Positions 1 through 8,470 of a stretch of 64,000 bases of DNA are shown here, piece by piece. The stretch comes from Streptomyces sp. TRM68367. Its GTDB lineage: Bacteria; Actinomycetota; Actinomycetes; Streptomycetales; Streptomycetaceae. Position numbers and translations under genes: made by a program. The stretch covers positions 18,736 to 82,735 of the forward strand of contig NZ_JACTVI010000032.1 in NCBI RefSeq assembly GCF_014495685.1. Reading direction: 5' to 3'. Each line of letters starts with the position of its first letter. Positions within the stretch are counted from its first letter, which is position 1. The notes below the pieces were generated by a model. The model was not told where the DNA came from. It did no database searches and saw only the letters and a list, made by a program, of their open reading frames with translations.

Positions 1-361
1 CCGCACCATCAACGGCGTCGAACAAAAACCCCGCCGCATCGAGTCCGAGGTGATCCGCACCCCTCGCCACCGCCTGATCCGAGTCGGCACCAAGCCCCAG
101 CCGACCTCGGTCGAGGGAGCCGACCACCTGAACTGGCAGGGCCTTGCGGCCTGCGAATCAGGCGGCCGCCCCGATGCGGTGGACTCCTCCGGGACCTACG
201 GCGGCCTGTACCAGTTCGACACCCAGACCTGGCACAGCCTCGGCGGCCGAGGCCGCCCCCAGGACGCCTCCGCCGCCGAACAGACCTACCGAGCCAAGAA
301 GCTCTACACCCGCCAAGGCACCAGCCCCTGGCCCCACTGCGGCGCACGCCTCCACAGCTGA
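1..361 (+). CDS. Resuscitation-promoting factor (Rpf) protein, 3' end only
   Basis: The reading frame is open from the left edge, so only the C-terminus is present. The first ~35 residues look like the end of a G5 domain. The rest is a transglycosylase-like Rpf domain with the motif AACESGG, whose Glu is the expected catalytic acid for cleaving peptidoglycan glycan strands, then GGLYQFDTQTW and a late Cys (WPHCG) that could pair with the first Cys. Proteins of this family are secreted muralytic enzymes that help spores and resting cells resume growth. The order Rpf, rsmA, ispE matches the mycobacterial rpfB-ksgA-ispE cluster, so this is probably RpfB-like (DUF348-G5-Rpf), but the diagnostic N-terminus lies outside the window. 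Confidence 0.9.
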   Translation, partial: RTINGVEQKPRRIESEVIRTPRHRLIRVGTKPQPTSVEGADHLNWQGLAACESGGRPDAVDSSGTYGGLYQFDTQTWHSLGGRGRPQDASAAEQTYRAKKLYTRQGTSPWPHCGARLHS

Positions 362-377
362 CAGCCGTCGCCTGGCC

Positions 378-515
378 CGGCGCGGCGCGTGTGCGGGTTG
401 TGCTCGCGGCGGCCTGCGCGGGTGGGCGCGGCGGCACCCCGCCGGCGCGGGCGAGCGCACCCTCCCTCGGCCAGCACCAACGCCGGGCAGGCAACAGACA
501 CAGCCCAGCCGACGC
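378..515. repeat. Short copy of a dispersed intergenic repeat
   Basis: The start of this stretch (TGCGGGTTGTG, then CGGCGGCCTGCGCGG) resembles the start of the repeat at 7319. Its later part (GTGGGCGCGGCGGCACC) resembles the end of that repeat and a segment near 55534. It reads like a copy whose middle is missing. It fills the gap between the Rpf stop and rsmA and probably contains no gene. Confidence 0.5.
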
Positions 516-555
516 AGTCACCCCACCGCCACCCAACCCCCGTACCCTTGTCGCC

Positions 556-1428
556 GTGACCAGCCCCATCCCCGACGCCCTCCTGGGCCCCGCCGACATC
601 CGCGAACTGGCGGCAGCCCTCGGCGTCCGCCCCACCAAACAGCGCGGCCAGAACTTCGTGATCGACGCGAACACGGTCCGCCGTATCGTCCGCACCGCAG
701 GCGTCCGCCCCGACGACACCGTCGTCGAGGTGGGCCCGGGGCTCGGCTCCCTCACCCTCGCCCTGCTGGAGGCCGCCGACCGCGTCACCGCCGTCGAGAT
801 CGACGACGTACTCGCCGCGGCTCTGCCCGCCACCATCGCGGCGCGTATGCCGGAGCGCGCCGATCGCTTCGCCCTGGTGCACTCCGACGCGATGCACGTC
901 ACCGACCTGCCCGGCCCGCCCCCGACCGCGCTGGTCGCGAACCTGCCCTACAACGTCGCCGTCCCCGTCCTGCTGCACATGCTCGATACCTTCCCGACCA
1001 TCGACCGCACCCTCGTGATGGTCCAGGCCGAAGTCGCCGACCGGCTCGCCGCGGCGCCCGGCTCCAAGGTGTACGGCGTCCCGTCCGTCAAGGCCAACTG
1101 GTACGCCGAGGTCAGGCGGGCCGGATCCATCGGCCGCAACGTCTTCTGGCCCGCGCCGAACGTCGACAGCGGGCTCGTCTCCCTGACCCGCCGCGGCGAG
1201 CCGGTCAAGACCACGGCCACCAAGGGGGAGGTGTTCGCCGTCATCGATGCGGCGTTCGCCCAGCGGCGCAAGACGCTGCGGGCCGCTCTCGCGGGGTGGG
1301 CCGGGTCGGCTGCCGCCGCCGAGACCGCCCTCGTCGCCGCCGGCGTCTCCCCGCAGGCGCGCGGCGAGTCCCTGACCATCGACCAGTTCGCGCGCATCGC
1401 CGAGCACAAGGAGCCCGGTCCCCAGTGA
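556..1428 (+). CDS. rsmA: 16S rRNA dimethyladenosine transferase RsmA (KsgA)
   Basis: This enzyme transfers four methyl groups from S-adenosylmethionine to two adjacent adenines near the 3' end of 16S rRNA during late 30S assembly; its loss gives kasugamycin resistance. The 290-residue product shows the N-terminal QNFVID motif, the SAM-binding VEVGPGLGSLTLALLE and the catalytic NLPYNV motif. The frame is open back to 391, but the GTG at 556 gives the normal family length and N-terminus (VTSPIPDALLGPADIREL). It overlaps ispE by four bases (GTGA), so the two are very likely translationally coupled. Confidence 0.97.
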   Translation: MTSPIPDALLGPADIRELAAALGVRPTKQRGQNFVIDANTVRRIVRTAGVRPDDTVVEVGPGLGSLTLALLEAADRVTAVEIDDVLAAALPATIAARMPERADRFALVHSDAMHVTDLPGPPPTALVANLPYNVAVPVLLHMLDTFPTIDRTLVMVQAEVADRLAAAPGSKVYGVPSVKANWYAEVRRAGSIGRNVFWPAPNVDSGLVSLTRRGEPVKTTATKGEVFAVIDAAFAQRRKTLRAALAGWAGSAAAAETALVAAGVSPQARGESLTIDQFARIAEHKEPGPQ

Positions 1429-2330
1429 GCGTCACCGTCCGCGTCCCCGCCAAGGTCAACGTCCAGCTCGCGGTGGGCCGCGCCCGCCCCGACGGCTTCC
1501 ACGACCTGGCCAACGTCTTCCTGGCGGTCGGCCTGTACGACGAGGTCACCGTGACCCCGGCCGACGCCCTCCGCGTCACCTGCGCCGGGCCGGACTCCGA
1601 TCAGGTTCCCCTGGACCGTACGAATCTCGCGGCCCGCGCGGCCGAAGCGCTCGCCGCGCGGTACGGACGGGACCCTGACGTCCACATTCACATCGCCAAG
1701 GACATCCCCGTGGCCGGCGGCATGGCGGGCGGCAGCGCGGACGGCGCGGCGGCCCTCCTCGCCTGCGACACCCTGTGGGGCACCCACGCCTCCCGCGACG
1801 AACTGCTCGACATCTGCGCCGAGTTGGGCAGCGACGTACCGTTCAGCCTGGTCGGCGGGGCCGCGCTGGGCATCGGGCGGGGCGAGAAGCTGACCGTCCT
1901 GGACGTCGGCGGCACCTTCCACTGGGTCTTCGCGATGGCCGGCCGCGGTCTGTCGACGCCGGCCGTCTTCCGGGAGTTCGACCGCCTTGGGGAAGGCATG
2001 GAAATCCCCGAGCCCGTCGCCTCCCAGCCGCTGCTCGGCGCCCTCGCCAAGGGCGATCCGGACGCGCTCGCCGCCGCTGTCTCCAACGACCTCCAGCCCG
2101 CTGCCCTCTGCCTCTTCCCGGAACTCGCCGGCACGCTCGCGGCGGGCCGCGCGGCCGGCGCCCTCGCCGCGCTGGTGTCCGGCTCCGGCCCGACCACGGC
2201 GTTCCTCGCGCGGGACGCCGAGTCGGCGGTCCAAGTGGCCGAGGTGCTGCGGGCGTCGGGCACGTGCCGGACGGTGCGTACGGCAGTGTCGCCGGCGCCG
2301 GGCGCCACGGTGGTGGAGATACGGCGTTAA
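1425..2330 (+). CDS. ispE: 4-diphosphocytidyl-2-C-methyl-D-erythritol kinase
   Basis: IspE phosphorylates CDP-methylerythritol with ATP in the non-mevalonate route to isoprenoid precursors. The GHMP-kinase signature PVAGGMAGGSADGAAALL is the ATP-binding glycine-rich loop, and the N-terminal VPAKVNVQL is typical of the family. At 301 residues it has the usual length. The GTG start lies inside the rsmA stop (GTGA), which fixes it, although the same frame stays open for a long way upstream as chance overlap. It is probably the last gene of the rpf-rsmA-ispE group, since about 150 bases separate it from the next gene. Confidence 0.96.
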   Translation: MSVTVRVPAKVNVQLAVGRARPDGFHDLANVFLAVGLYDEVTVTPADALRVTCAGPDSDQVPLDRTNLAARAAEALAARYGRDPDVHIHIAKDIPVAGGMAGGSADGAAALLACDTLWGTHASRDELLDICAELGSDVPFSLVGGAALGIGRGEKLTVLDVGGTFHWVFAMAGRGLSTPAVFREFDRLGEGMEIPEPVASQPLLGALAKGDPDALAAAVSNDLQPAALCLFPELAGTLAAGRAAGALAALVSGSGPTTAFLARDAESAVQVAEVLRASGTCRTVRTAVSPAPGATVVEIRR

Positions 2331-2480
2331 ACATCCTTCGCCTTATCTCCACACGAACTACTGCGAACGCAGTACTGCTGCGACGCGTGTGACAGCTAGC
2401 CTTCTTGACCATTCAAGCAGTCGTCCGCCGCCCCGGTGCGGTGTGATGCCCGTCAGTGAACGGCCGGAAGGTCAACTCCC

Positions 2481-3596
2481 GTGTCCCAGCCCCCCATTCC
2501 CTCCCACCGCAGGCAGCCGCGCCTGACCCGGCGCGGCATGATCGGAGCCGCCGGAGCCGTGGCCGCCGGTGCCGCACTCACCCCGGTCGTCTTCGCCGCG
2601 ACCGACGGCTCAGACAACGCACCGGCCGCCGACAAGGACTCCGGCACCAAGCCCGAGAAGTTCCCGGCCACCCGCGCCGAGACCGCCAAGGGCACCGCCC
2701 CGGCCGCCACCGCCTTCGCCGCCTCCTTCGTCGGCGTCCGCTGGGACGGCACCCAGGACGCCGCCGGCATCCGCTTCACGGACGGCAAGGCGTCCGGCGA
2801 CTGGCAGACGCTGAGCAGGGGCTGCGCCACCGTCGACGGCGGCGGTACGGCCCTGGTCGCGGCCGGGAACGCCACGGCGTACGAACTGAAGGCTCCGGAC
2901 GGCGCGTCCGGCGTGGTGTCCCTGGCGATCGACACCACCGACGGCCCGAAGCGCACGGTCAAGGTGCCGTCGGATCCCACGCGCGTGCGGGGCGTCCAGT
3001 ACCTGTCCCGCCCGGCCTGGGGCGCCGACGAGTCGAAGCGGTTCAAGGACGGGAAGGTCAACTCGCCCGAGAAGTACTACCCGTTCCAGTTGATCACCGT
3101 CCACCACACGGACACCCCGAACAACGACCCCGACCCGGCGGCCACTGTCCGCGCGATCTACGAGTACCACGCGGTCACCCTCGACTGGGGCGACATCGGC
3201 TACCACTTCCTCATCGACGAGGCCGGCAACATCTACGAGGGCCGCTACTCCGGCGACGACGGCCTGCCCGCCTTCGACCCGGAGGGCAACGTAGTCACCG
3301 GCTTCCACACCGCTGGCTTCAACTCCGGCAATCTGGGCATCGCCCTCCTCGGCAACCTGGCCGAACAGGGCCCCACGGACGCGGCCAAGGCGTCCCTGAC
3401 CCGGCTGATCAGGGTGATATCCCGCCTGAAGGGCCTGGACCCGCTGGCGCAGATGACCTACACCAACCCGGTCAACGGTACGAAGAAGGACGGCATGAAC
3501 GCGATCAGCGGTCACCGTGACTGGATGGCGACCGACTGCCCGGGCCAGACGATGTACGACCTGCTCGGCGAGGTCCGCACCGCCGTCGCCCGCTGA
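2481..3596 (+). CDS. Tat-exported N-acetylmuramoyl-L-alanine amidase (PGRP/Amidase_2)
   Basis: This 371-residue protein should cut the bond between muramic acid and the peptide stem of peptidoglycan outside the cell. Residues 14-40 form a twin-arginine signal (RLTRRGMIGAAGA, then an Ala-rich core ending near VVFAA). The C-terminal half (about 185-365) is a PGRP/Amidase_2 domain with zinc ligands expected at His208 or 209 (TVHHTDT), His276 (FHTAG) and Cys353 (DCPG). The segment between is low-complexity and of unknown role. The GTG start directly precedes SQPPIPSHRR and gives a proper Tat leader. It appears monocistronic, with a hairpin right after the stop. Confidence 0.9.
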   Translation: MSQPPIPSHRRQPRLTRRGMIGAAGAVAAGAALTPVVFAATDGSDNAPAADKDSGTKPEKFPATRAETAKGTAPAATAFAASFVGVRWDGTQDAAGIRFTDGKASGDWQTLSRGCATVDGGGTALVAAGNATAYELKAPDGASGVVSLAIDTTDGPKRTVKVPSDPTRVRGVQYLSRPAWGADESKRFKDGKVNSPEKYYPFQLITVHHTDTPNNDPDPAATVRAIYEYHAVTLDWGDIGYHFLIDEAGNIYEGRYSGDDGLPAFDPEGNVVTGFHTAGFNSGNLGIALLGNLAEQGPTDAAKASLTRLIRVISRLKGLDPLAQMTYTNPVNGTKKDGMNAISGHRDWMATDCPGQTMYDLLGEVRTAVAR

Positions 3597-3608
3597 CCCG
3601 GACGACAT

Positions 3609-3644
3609 ACGGGGCTGCCCCGCTGACCTGCGCGGCGGCCCCGT
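3609..3644 (+). terminator. Probable rho-independent terminator after the amidase gene
   Basis: ACGGGGCTGCC at 3609-3619 pairs with GGCGGCCCCGT at 3634-3644 with one mismatch, leaving a 14-base loop. There is no T-tract, as is common in Streptomyces. Confidence 0.55.
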
Positions 3645-3719
3645 GACCTGCGGGGGATCGGTCACCCATCGGCGCACACTACGCTGGGAGGCTGATCGAT
3701 CCCCGCGAGCAGGAGAAAA

Positions 3720-5528
3720 ATGGCCGTCAACCTGGTCAATGTCGAGAACGTCAGCAAGGTGTACGGCACCCGTGCCCTCCTCGACGGCGTGTCCCTCGGC
3801 GTCTCCGAGGGGGACCGCATCGGTGTGGTCGGCCGCAACGGCGACGGCAAGACCACGCTGATCCGGATGCTGGCCAGGCTGGAGGAGGCCGACACCGGAC
3901 GCGTCACGCACTCCGGCGGGCTGCGCCTCGGCGTGCTCACCCAGCACGACTCCCTCGACCCCGAGGCCACCGTCCGGCACGAGGTCATCGGCGACATGGC
4001 CGACCACGAGTGGGCGGGCAACGCCAAGGTCAGGGACGTACTGACGGGTCTGTTCGGCGGGCTCGACCTGCCCAGCTTCCCGAAAGGGCTGGACACCGTC
4101 ATCGGGCCGCTGTCCGGTGGTGAGCGGCGCCGTATCGCGCTCGCCAAGCTGCTCATCGACGAGCAGGACCTGATCGTCCTGGACGAGCCCACCAACCACC
4201 TCGACGTCGAGGGCATCGCCTGGCTCGCCCGGCATCTGCGCAGCCGGCGCTCCGCGCTGGTGTGCGTCACGCACGACCGCTGGTTCCTCGACCAGGTCTG
4301 CACCCGCATGTGGGACGTCCAGCGCGGCACCGTCCACGAGTACGAGGGCGGCTACTCCGACTACGTCTTCGCCCGGGCGGAGCGGGAGCGGATCGCCGCC
4401 TCCGAGGAGGCCAAGCGGCAGAACCTCGTCCGCAAGGAGCTGGCCTGGCTGCGCCGCGGCGCCCCCGCCCGGACGTCCAAGCCGCGCTTCCGCGTCGAGG
4501 CCGCCAACGAGCTCATCAAGGACGTACCGCCGCCCCGGGACACCAGCGAGCTGATGAGGTTCGCCTCCTCGCGGCTCGGCAAGACCGTGTTCGACCTGGA
4601 GGACATCACCGTCCAGGCCGGGCCCAAGGTGCTGCTCAAGCACGTGACCTGGCAGCTCGGGCCGGGCGACCGGATCGGCCTCGTCGGGGTCAACGGGGCG
4701 GGAAAGACGTCCCTGTTGCGGGCGCTCGCGGACGCCGCGTTCAGCGAGGGCGAGCGGCAGCCCGCGAGCGGGCGGATCCGCGTCGGCAGGACCGTGAAGC
4801 TCGCCTACCTGTCGCAGGAGGTCACCGAACTCGCCCCCGCCCTGCGGGTGCTGGAGGCCGTCCAGCAGGTGCGCGAGCGCGTCGACCTCGGCAAGGGGCG
4901 CGAGATGACCGCCGGGCAGCTGTGCGAGACGTTCGGCTTCACCAAGGAGAAGCAGTGGACGCCGGTCGGCGACCTGTCCGGCGGTGAGCGGCGGCGGCTC
5001 CAGCTGCTGCGGCTGCTGATGGACGAGCCCAACGTCCTCTTCCTCGACGAGCCCACCAACGACCTCGACATCGAAACGCTCACGCAGCTGGAGGACGTCC
5101 TCGACGGCTGGCCGGGCTCGATGATCGTCATCTCCCACGACCGGTTCTTCGTGGAGCGCACCACCGACCGGGTCTTCGCCCTGCTCGGCGACGGCACGCT
5201 GCGGATGCTGCCGCGCGGTATCGACGAGTACCTGGAGCGGCGCAGGCGGATGGAGGAGGCCGCGGCGGCGACCGCGACACCCGTGGCGCCCGCGGCCGAG
5301 AAGACCGAGAAGAGCGCCGCCGACCAGCGCGCCGCCAAGAAGGAACTCCAGAAGATCGAACGGCAGCTCGACCGGATCTCCGAGAAGGAGAGCAGGCTGC
5401 ACGCCCACATCGCCGAGAACGCGACCGACTTCGCGAAGGTGGCGGAACTGGACACCGAGCTGCGCGAGTTGACCGGGCAGCGCGAGGAACTGGAGCTTCG
5501 CTGGCTGGAACTTGCGGAGGACGCGTGA
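3720..5528 (+). CDS. ABC-F family ATPase, Uup-like
   Basis: The protein has two ATP-binding cassettes on one chain and no membrane segment, so it belongs to the ABC-F group that acts on ribosomes or DNA rather than in transport. Cassette 1 has Walker A GRNGDGKT (residues 38-45) and signature LSGGERRRIAL. Cassette 2 has GVNGAGKT and LSGGERRRLQL. The last ~65 residues (KKELQKIERQLDRI onward) form a charged coiled coil like the C-terminal arm of Uup. The 602-residue length fits. The start ATG is preceded by GCAGGAG. Role in translation or branched-DNA handling is inferred from the family; antibiotic-resistance ABC-F proteins are a less likely alternative because of the C-terminal arm. Confidence 0.93.
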   Translation: MAVNLVNVENVSKVYGTRALLDGVSLGVSEGDRIGVVGRNGDGKTTLIRMLARLEEADTGRVTHSGGLRLGVLTQHDSLDPEATVRHEVIGDMADHEWAGNAKVRDVLTGLFGGLDLPSFPKGLDTVIGPLSGGERRRIALAKLLIDEQDLIVLDEPTNHLDVEGIAWLARHLRSRRSALVCVTHDRWFLDQVCTRMWDVQRGTVHEYEGGYSDYVFARAERERIAASEEAKRQNLVRKELAWLRRGAPARTSKPRFRVEAANELIKDVPPPRDTSELMRFASSRLGKTVFDLEDITVQAGPKVLLKHVTWQLGPGDRIGLVGVNGAGKTSLLRALADAAFSEGERQPASGRIRVGRTVKLAYLSQEVTELAPALRVLEAVQQVRERVDLGKGREMTAGQLCETFGFTKEKQWTPVGDLSGGERRRLQLLRLLMDEPNVLFLDEPTNDLDIETLTQLEDVLDGWPGSMIVISHDRFFVERTTDRVFALLGDGTLRMLPRGIDEYLERRRRMEEAAAATATPVAPAAEKTEKSAADQRAAKKELQKIERQLDRISEKESRLHAHIAENATDFAKVAELDTELRELTGQREELELRWLELAEDA

Positions 5529-5594
5529 AAGGTGCGTGCTGTGTTTTCTGGGGGGACACCCCCCGGACCCGCCACGCGTAACGGGGGCATCACA

Positions 5595-5632
5595 GGCCCG
5601 TCCGCCCTTGGGAACAGGGGCTGAGACGGGCC
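5595..5632 (+). terminator. Probable terminator after the ABC-F gene
   Basis: GGCCCGTC at 5595-5602 can pair with GACGGGCC at 5625-5632, enclosing a 22-base loop that holds a weaker inner stem. No T-run follows, so this is a moderate call. Confidence 0.4.
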
Positions 5633-5751
5633 CGTGCCGTGTCCGCGGCTGGTGATAGAAAGGGCGACTGAGAACTTTCTGAGAACGACTCTGGGGCCCA
5701 ACGCCCCTCAGGGCGTGGCTAAAAATCAGTGATCGAACGGGGGAGCCGCTG

Positions 5752-6321
5752 ATGACTCAGCCGCCCAGTCAGCCACCGCAGGGTGGCTGCGGTGGCGGTT
5801 TCGGTGCCCCGCAGTCCCCACCGCCTCCGCAGGGCCCGCCCCAGGCACCGCCGCCTCAACAGGGCCCGCCGCAGCCGGGTTACGGCTATCCGCAGCAGCC
5901 GCCGCAGCCCGGTTACGGCTACCCGCAGCAGCCTCCGCGGCAGCCCGGCCCCTACGGGCAACCGGGGCCGTACACGCCGGGGCCGTACGCCTCCGGCCCG
6001 TACGGCCAGCCGCAGCAGCCGGGTCCGTATGGCCAGCCCGGCTACCCGCCCCAGCCGCAGTACCCGGGCGCGCCCGGCACCCCGCCGCCCGGCGGCTCCC
6101 GCAACCCCTTCAAGGGCCAGCCCGCCCTCGTCATCGCCGCCGCCGTGGCCGCGCTGCTGGTCATCGGCGGCACGGTGTTCGCCGTCAGCAGCGGCGACGA
6201 CGGCAAGGACAACGAGATCCTCTACTCGCAGGGCCGGCTGTACATGGCCGACGTGTTCGCGAGCAAGCCGTCGAGTACGCGGGAGAAGGAGTACTTGGCA
6301 GTCGCGTTCGGCACGAGCTGA
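5752..6321 (+). pseudogene. Proline-rich membrane protein that seems to have lost its beta-propeller domain
   Basis: The 189-residue product starts with ~120 residues rich in Pro, Gly, Gln and Tyr (repeats such as GYGYPQQPPQP). One transmembrane helix follows at about 124-147 (PALVIAAAVAALLVIGGTVF), then only ~40 outside residues (GRLYMADVFASKPSS to AVAFGTS). This N-terminus resembles, as I remember it, Streptomyces PQQ-type beta-propeller membrane proteins of about 500 residues, and the last 30 residues resemble their final blade. If so, the extracellular propeller has been removed by a clean in-frame deletion at about residue 156. The alternative is a genuinely small membrane protein. The ATG has a good GGGGGAG ribosome-binding site. 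Confidence 0.55.
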
Positions 6322-6337
6322 CCTGTTCGGTTCTGGT

Positions 6338-6370
6338 ACGGCCCCGTCCCTGTTCAGGGGGCGGGGCCGT
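6338..6370 (+). terminator. Strong rho-independent terminator
   Basis: ACGGCCCCGTCCC at 6338-6350 and GGGGGCGGGGCCGT at 6357-6370 form a long stem with a six-base loop (TGTTCA), just after the preceding stop codon. Confidence 0.8.
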
Positions 6371-6597
6371 TCGCGTGTTGCTCATCTACCGCTTGACTGG
6401 TGTCCATCACTGCTGAATGCGAGGAATTTCGGCGATCCGTGGCACTTCTCGCCGGTAGGGGAAGCGCGACGTCGAACAAGCGTGTAGCTTCCGGGGGCAT
6501 GAAGAGCGGGGGAGCCGGGAGGGGGCTTTCGTCCGTGCGGACCAGTGGGCATCCATAGGGGATCGGAGATCCATTGGGGGGACTGGGGGGTTGCTCG

Positions 6598-7293
6598 ATG
6601 GGAGTGCGGCTCATGGTGGTCGACGACCACCGTCTGCTCGCCGAGGCGCTGGCCTCGGCGTTGAAGCTGCGGGGGCACCGGGTGCTCGCCGCGGCGGCGC
6701 CCGCCGCGGGGGCGGCGGAGCTGGTGATCAGCCGGGCGCCGGAGGTGTGCCTGCTGGGGACGGCGACGCCGGCGGAGCCCGGGGCCTTTGATCCCGTGGC
6801 GAGAATCAAGCGGGAGCGGCCGCAGGTGGCGGTGCTGGTGCTGGGGCCGGTGCCGAGTCAGCGGGGGATCGCGGCGGCGTTCGCGGCCGGGGCGTCGGGG
6901 TATGTCCGCCATGACGAACGTATAGAGGGTGTCGAGCGGGCGATCATGAAGGCGAGGGCGGGCGAGGCGGCGGTCGCGCCGGCTCTTCTGCAGGGCGCGT
7001 TCAGCGAGTTGCTGAATCCGGCGGCCCAACCGGACGACGAAGGCCAACGCCTGCTGCAGATGCTGACGCCGAGGGAGGTCGAGGTCCTGGTCCGCGTCGC
7101 GGACGGCGAGGACACGCGCCTCATCGCCGCCGGCATGGGCATCGCACCCTCCACGGCGCGCACCCACGTCCAACGGGTCCTGATGAAACTGGGTGTGGGC
7201 TCCCGGCTGGAGGCGGCGGCCCTGGCAGCCCGGACGGGCCTCCTGGACCGAGCGGGTCCCATCCCACGGACGGCACCGGAGCCGGAGCGGTAG
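6598..7293 (+). CDS. LuxR-type orphan regulator with a degenerate receiver domain
   Basis: The 231-residue protein has a receiver-like N-terminal domain (LMVVDDHRLLAEAL at the start) and a C-terminal LuxR helix-turn-helix at about residues 156-205 (LTPREVEVLVRVADG ... TARTHVQRVLMKLGV). The acidic pair Asp9/Asp10 is kept, but where the phosphoacceptor Asp should end strand 3 the sequence reads EVCLLGTATP, with Gly54 instead. The usual switch Lys also seems lost (GYVRHDE). It is therefore unlikely to be controlled by phosphorylation. No kinase gene adjoins it. The frame opens at 6574, but the ATG at 6598 gives the family's normal N-terminus and lies after a G-rich ribosome-binding stretch. It resembles the regulator at 24807. 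Confidence 0.85.
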   Translation: MGVRLMVVDDHRLLAEALASALKLRGHRVLAAAAPAAGAAELVISRAPEVCLLGTATPAEPGAFDPVARIKRERPQVAVLVLGPVPSQRGIAAAFAAGASGYVRHDERIEGVERAIMKARAGEAAVAPALLQGAFSELLNPAAQPDDEGQRLLQMLTPREVEVLVRVADGEDTRLIAAGMGIAPSTARTHVQRVLMKLGVGSRLEAAALAARTGLLDRAGPIPRTAPEPER

Positions 7294-7309
7294 CCGGGTG
7301 CGGTGGGTT

Positions 7310-7575
7310 TTCGTCTGCGGGTTGTGTCGTACGCCTGCGGCGGCCTGTGCGGCTTCGGTGGGGGTGCGCGTAGCGCCTGCGGTGGGGTTGTGGGTCGGGG
7401 CCGCGCCGGGGGTGGGCCTTCCTCGGTCCGGCGATGTGGTCGGCTACGGGAGCTGCCGTTTGTTGACGCCGGCCGCTGCGGGCGGACACCCCCCGACACG
7501 TCCCCTTCCTGCCGTCGGCGACCGCGGGTCGGGTGGGCGCAGCGGCACCTCGTGGCGCCGGGCCGCGCACCACTC
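7310..7575. repeat. Dispersed intergenic repeat, long copy
   Basis: This gene-free stretch is closely similar over ~200 bases to 55134-55345. Examples are the shared blocks GGTGCGCGTAGCGCCTGCGG, GGTCGGGGCCGCGCCGGGGG and CGATGTGGTCGGCTACGGGA. Its beginning and end also resemble the short copy at 378. Apparent open frames in it have no plausible product. It lies between two converging genes, as a mobile or conversion-prone intergenic element would. Confidence 0.7.
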
Positions 7576-7621
7576 CGGCCAGCCCCCCCGCCCGGCGTCC
7601 TCAAAGTGAACGTCGGCCGGT

Positions 7622-8280
7622 TCAGTCCGCCGGCTTCTCGTCCGGCAGGACATCCGGCGGCGGCGGTGCTGTGGGCCTGAGCTTCAGCCAGGCCAGGAAG
7701 AACAGGCCGAGGAGAAGCATCCCCAGGCCGGTCCAGAGGTTGATGTTGACGCCCTCGGCCTTGTCGATGTCGGCGTCGGACGTCGTGAACCCGGCGATCG
7801 TGACGATGACGCCGTACACGACGAACACAGGTTCACGCCGGCGATGAGGATGGCCGCGAAGGCGAACAAGATCGAACTCAGCAGGTGCGCCGCCTTGTCG
7901 AAGCGCAGCAGCAGGAACTCCGGCACCGAGCGGACCTTGGAGCCGTAGTAGAACGGCATCATGACCAGGCCGAGGAAGACCATGGCGGGGATGGCGCCGA
8001 TCCAGTACCAGTGCGTGGTGTAGACGCCGTACTGTGCGCTGTTGGCCGCCATGCCGAGGATCTCGGTGGCGCCCAGGTTGGCCGCGATGAACGCCAGACC
8101 GGTGACCCAGGCGGGCAGGGAGCGGCCGGAGAGGAAGAAGTCGAGACTGGTCTTCACCGAGCGGCGGGCGGCGAAGCCGATGCCGAGGACGACGACGAAG
8201 TAGATGCCGAGGATCGTGTAGTCGAGCCAGTTGGTCGGGAGCCGCAGCTCAGCTGCAAGTGGATCTGTGGGGGTCTGCAT
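7622..8280 (-). pseudogene. Sodium:solute symporter, internally deleted remnant
   Basis: From 8280 leftward the first ~151 codons encode a normal start of an SSS-family transporter: an N-terminal helix (WLDYTILGIYFVVVLGIGF), SGRSLPAWVTGLAFIAANLG and a helix ending ILIAGVNL. At about 7833 the homology jumps and changes frame. From 7828 to 7622 another frame encodes only the last helix and tail of such a protein (FVVYGVIVTIAGF ... LLLGLFFLAWLKL ... DEKPAD). SSS transporters usually have 500-560 residues, so around 1.0-1.2 kb is missing. It is divergent from galTEK, so it was probably a galactose or related sugar symporter; it can no longer work. Confidence 0.85.
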
Positions 8281-8330
8281 ATGAACTCGCTTCGTTGCAC
8301 GAACTGATCCGTGGCGGAACCTACGCCTCC

Positions 8331-8349
8331 GTGTTCAGAAACTGAACAC
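8331..8349. promoter_or_regulatory. Perfect palindrome, candidate operator
   Basis: GTGTTCAGAAACTGAACAC is a perfect inverted repeat with 8-base arms and a 3-base spacer. It sits in the unusually AT-rich gap between the symporter remnant and galT, about 120 bases upstream of the galT start, where a sugar-responsive repressor could control both directions. Confidence 0.6.
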
Positions 8350-8365
8350 GTCATATGGTGTTCTT

Positions 8366-8433
8366 TGTTCGATTGTGATCAGCCGGAGGCTGTCGAGGGC
8401 TTGTCGAGTTGTGGTGTGTTATGTTTGATTGTG
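8366..8433 (+). promoter_or_regulatory. Paired direct repeats in the gal promoter region
   Basis: TGTTCGATTGTG (8366-8377) and TGTTTGATTGTG (8422-8433) differ at one base and are spaced 56 bases apart, start to start. Such T-rich half-sites resemble those used by DeoR-family sugar regulators in Streptomyces, which is a family-level comparison only. The second copy ends 37 bases before the galT start codon and may overlap its promoter. Confidence 0.5.
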
Positions 8434-8470
8434 TTGAGTGATTGGGTGGCGGGCGAATGAGGAGTCCGAC

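Noticed and set aside
144..1424. Upstream extension of the ispE frame
   Set aside because: It overlaps rsmA completely; the real start is the GTG in the rsmA stop.
2610..5408. A 932-codon minus-strand open frame opposite the amidase and ABC-F genes
   Set aside because: It is antisense to two well-supported genes and has no domain. Long antisense frames are expected at this GC content.
7303..7680. Small Cys/Arg-rich proteins encoded in the intergenic repeat
   Set aside because: The same DNA recurs at 55 kb with differing frames, so the open frames are by-products of repeat composition.
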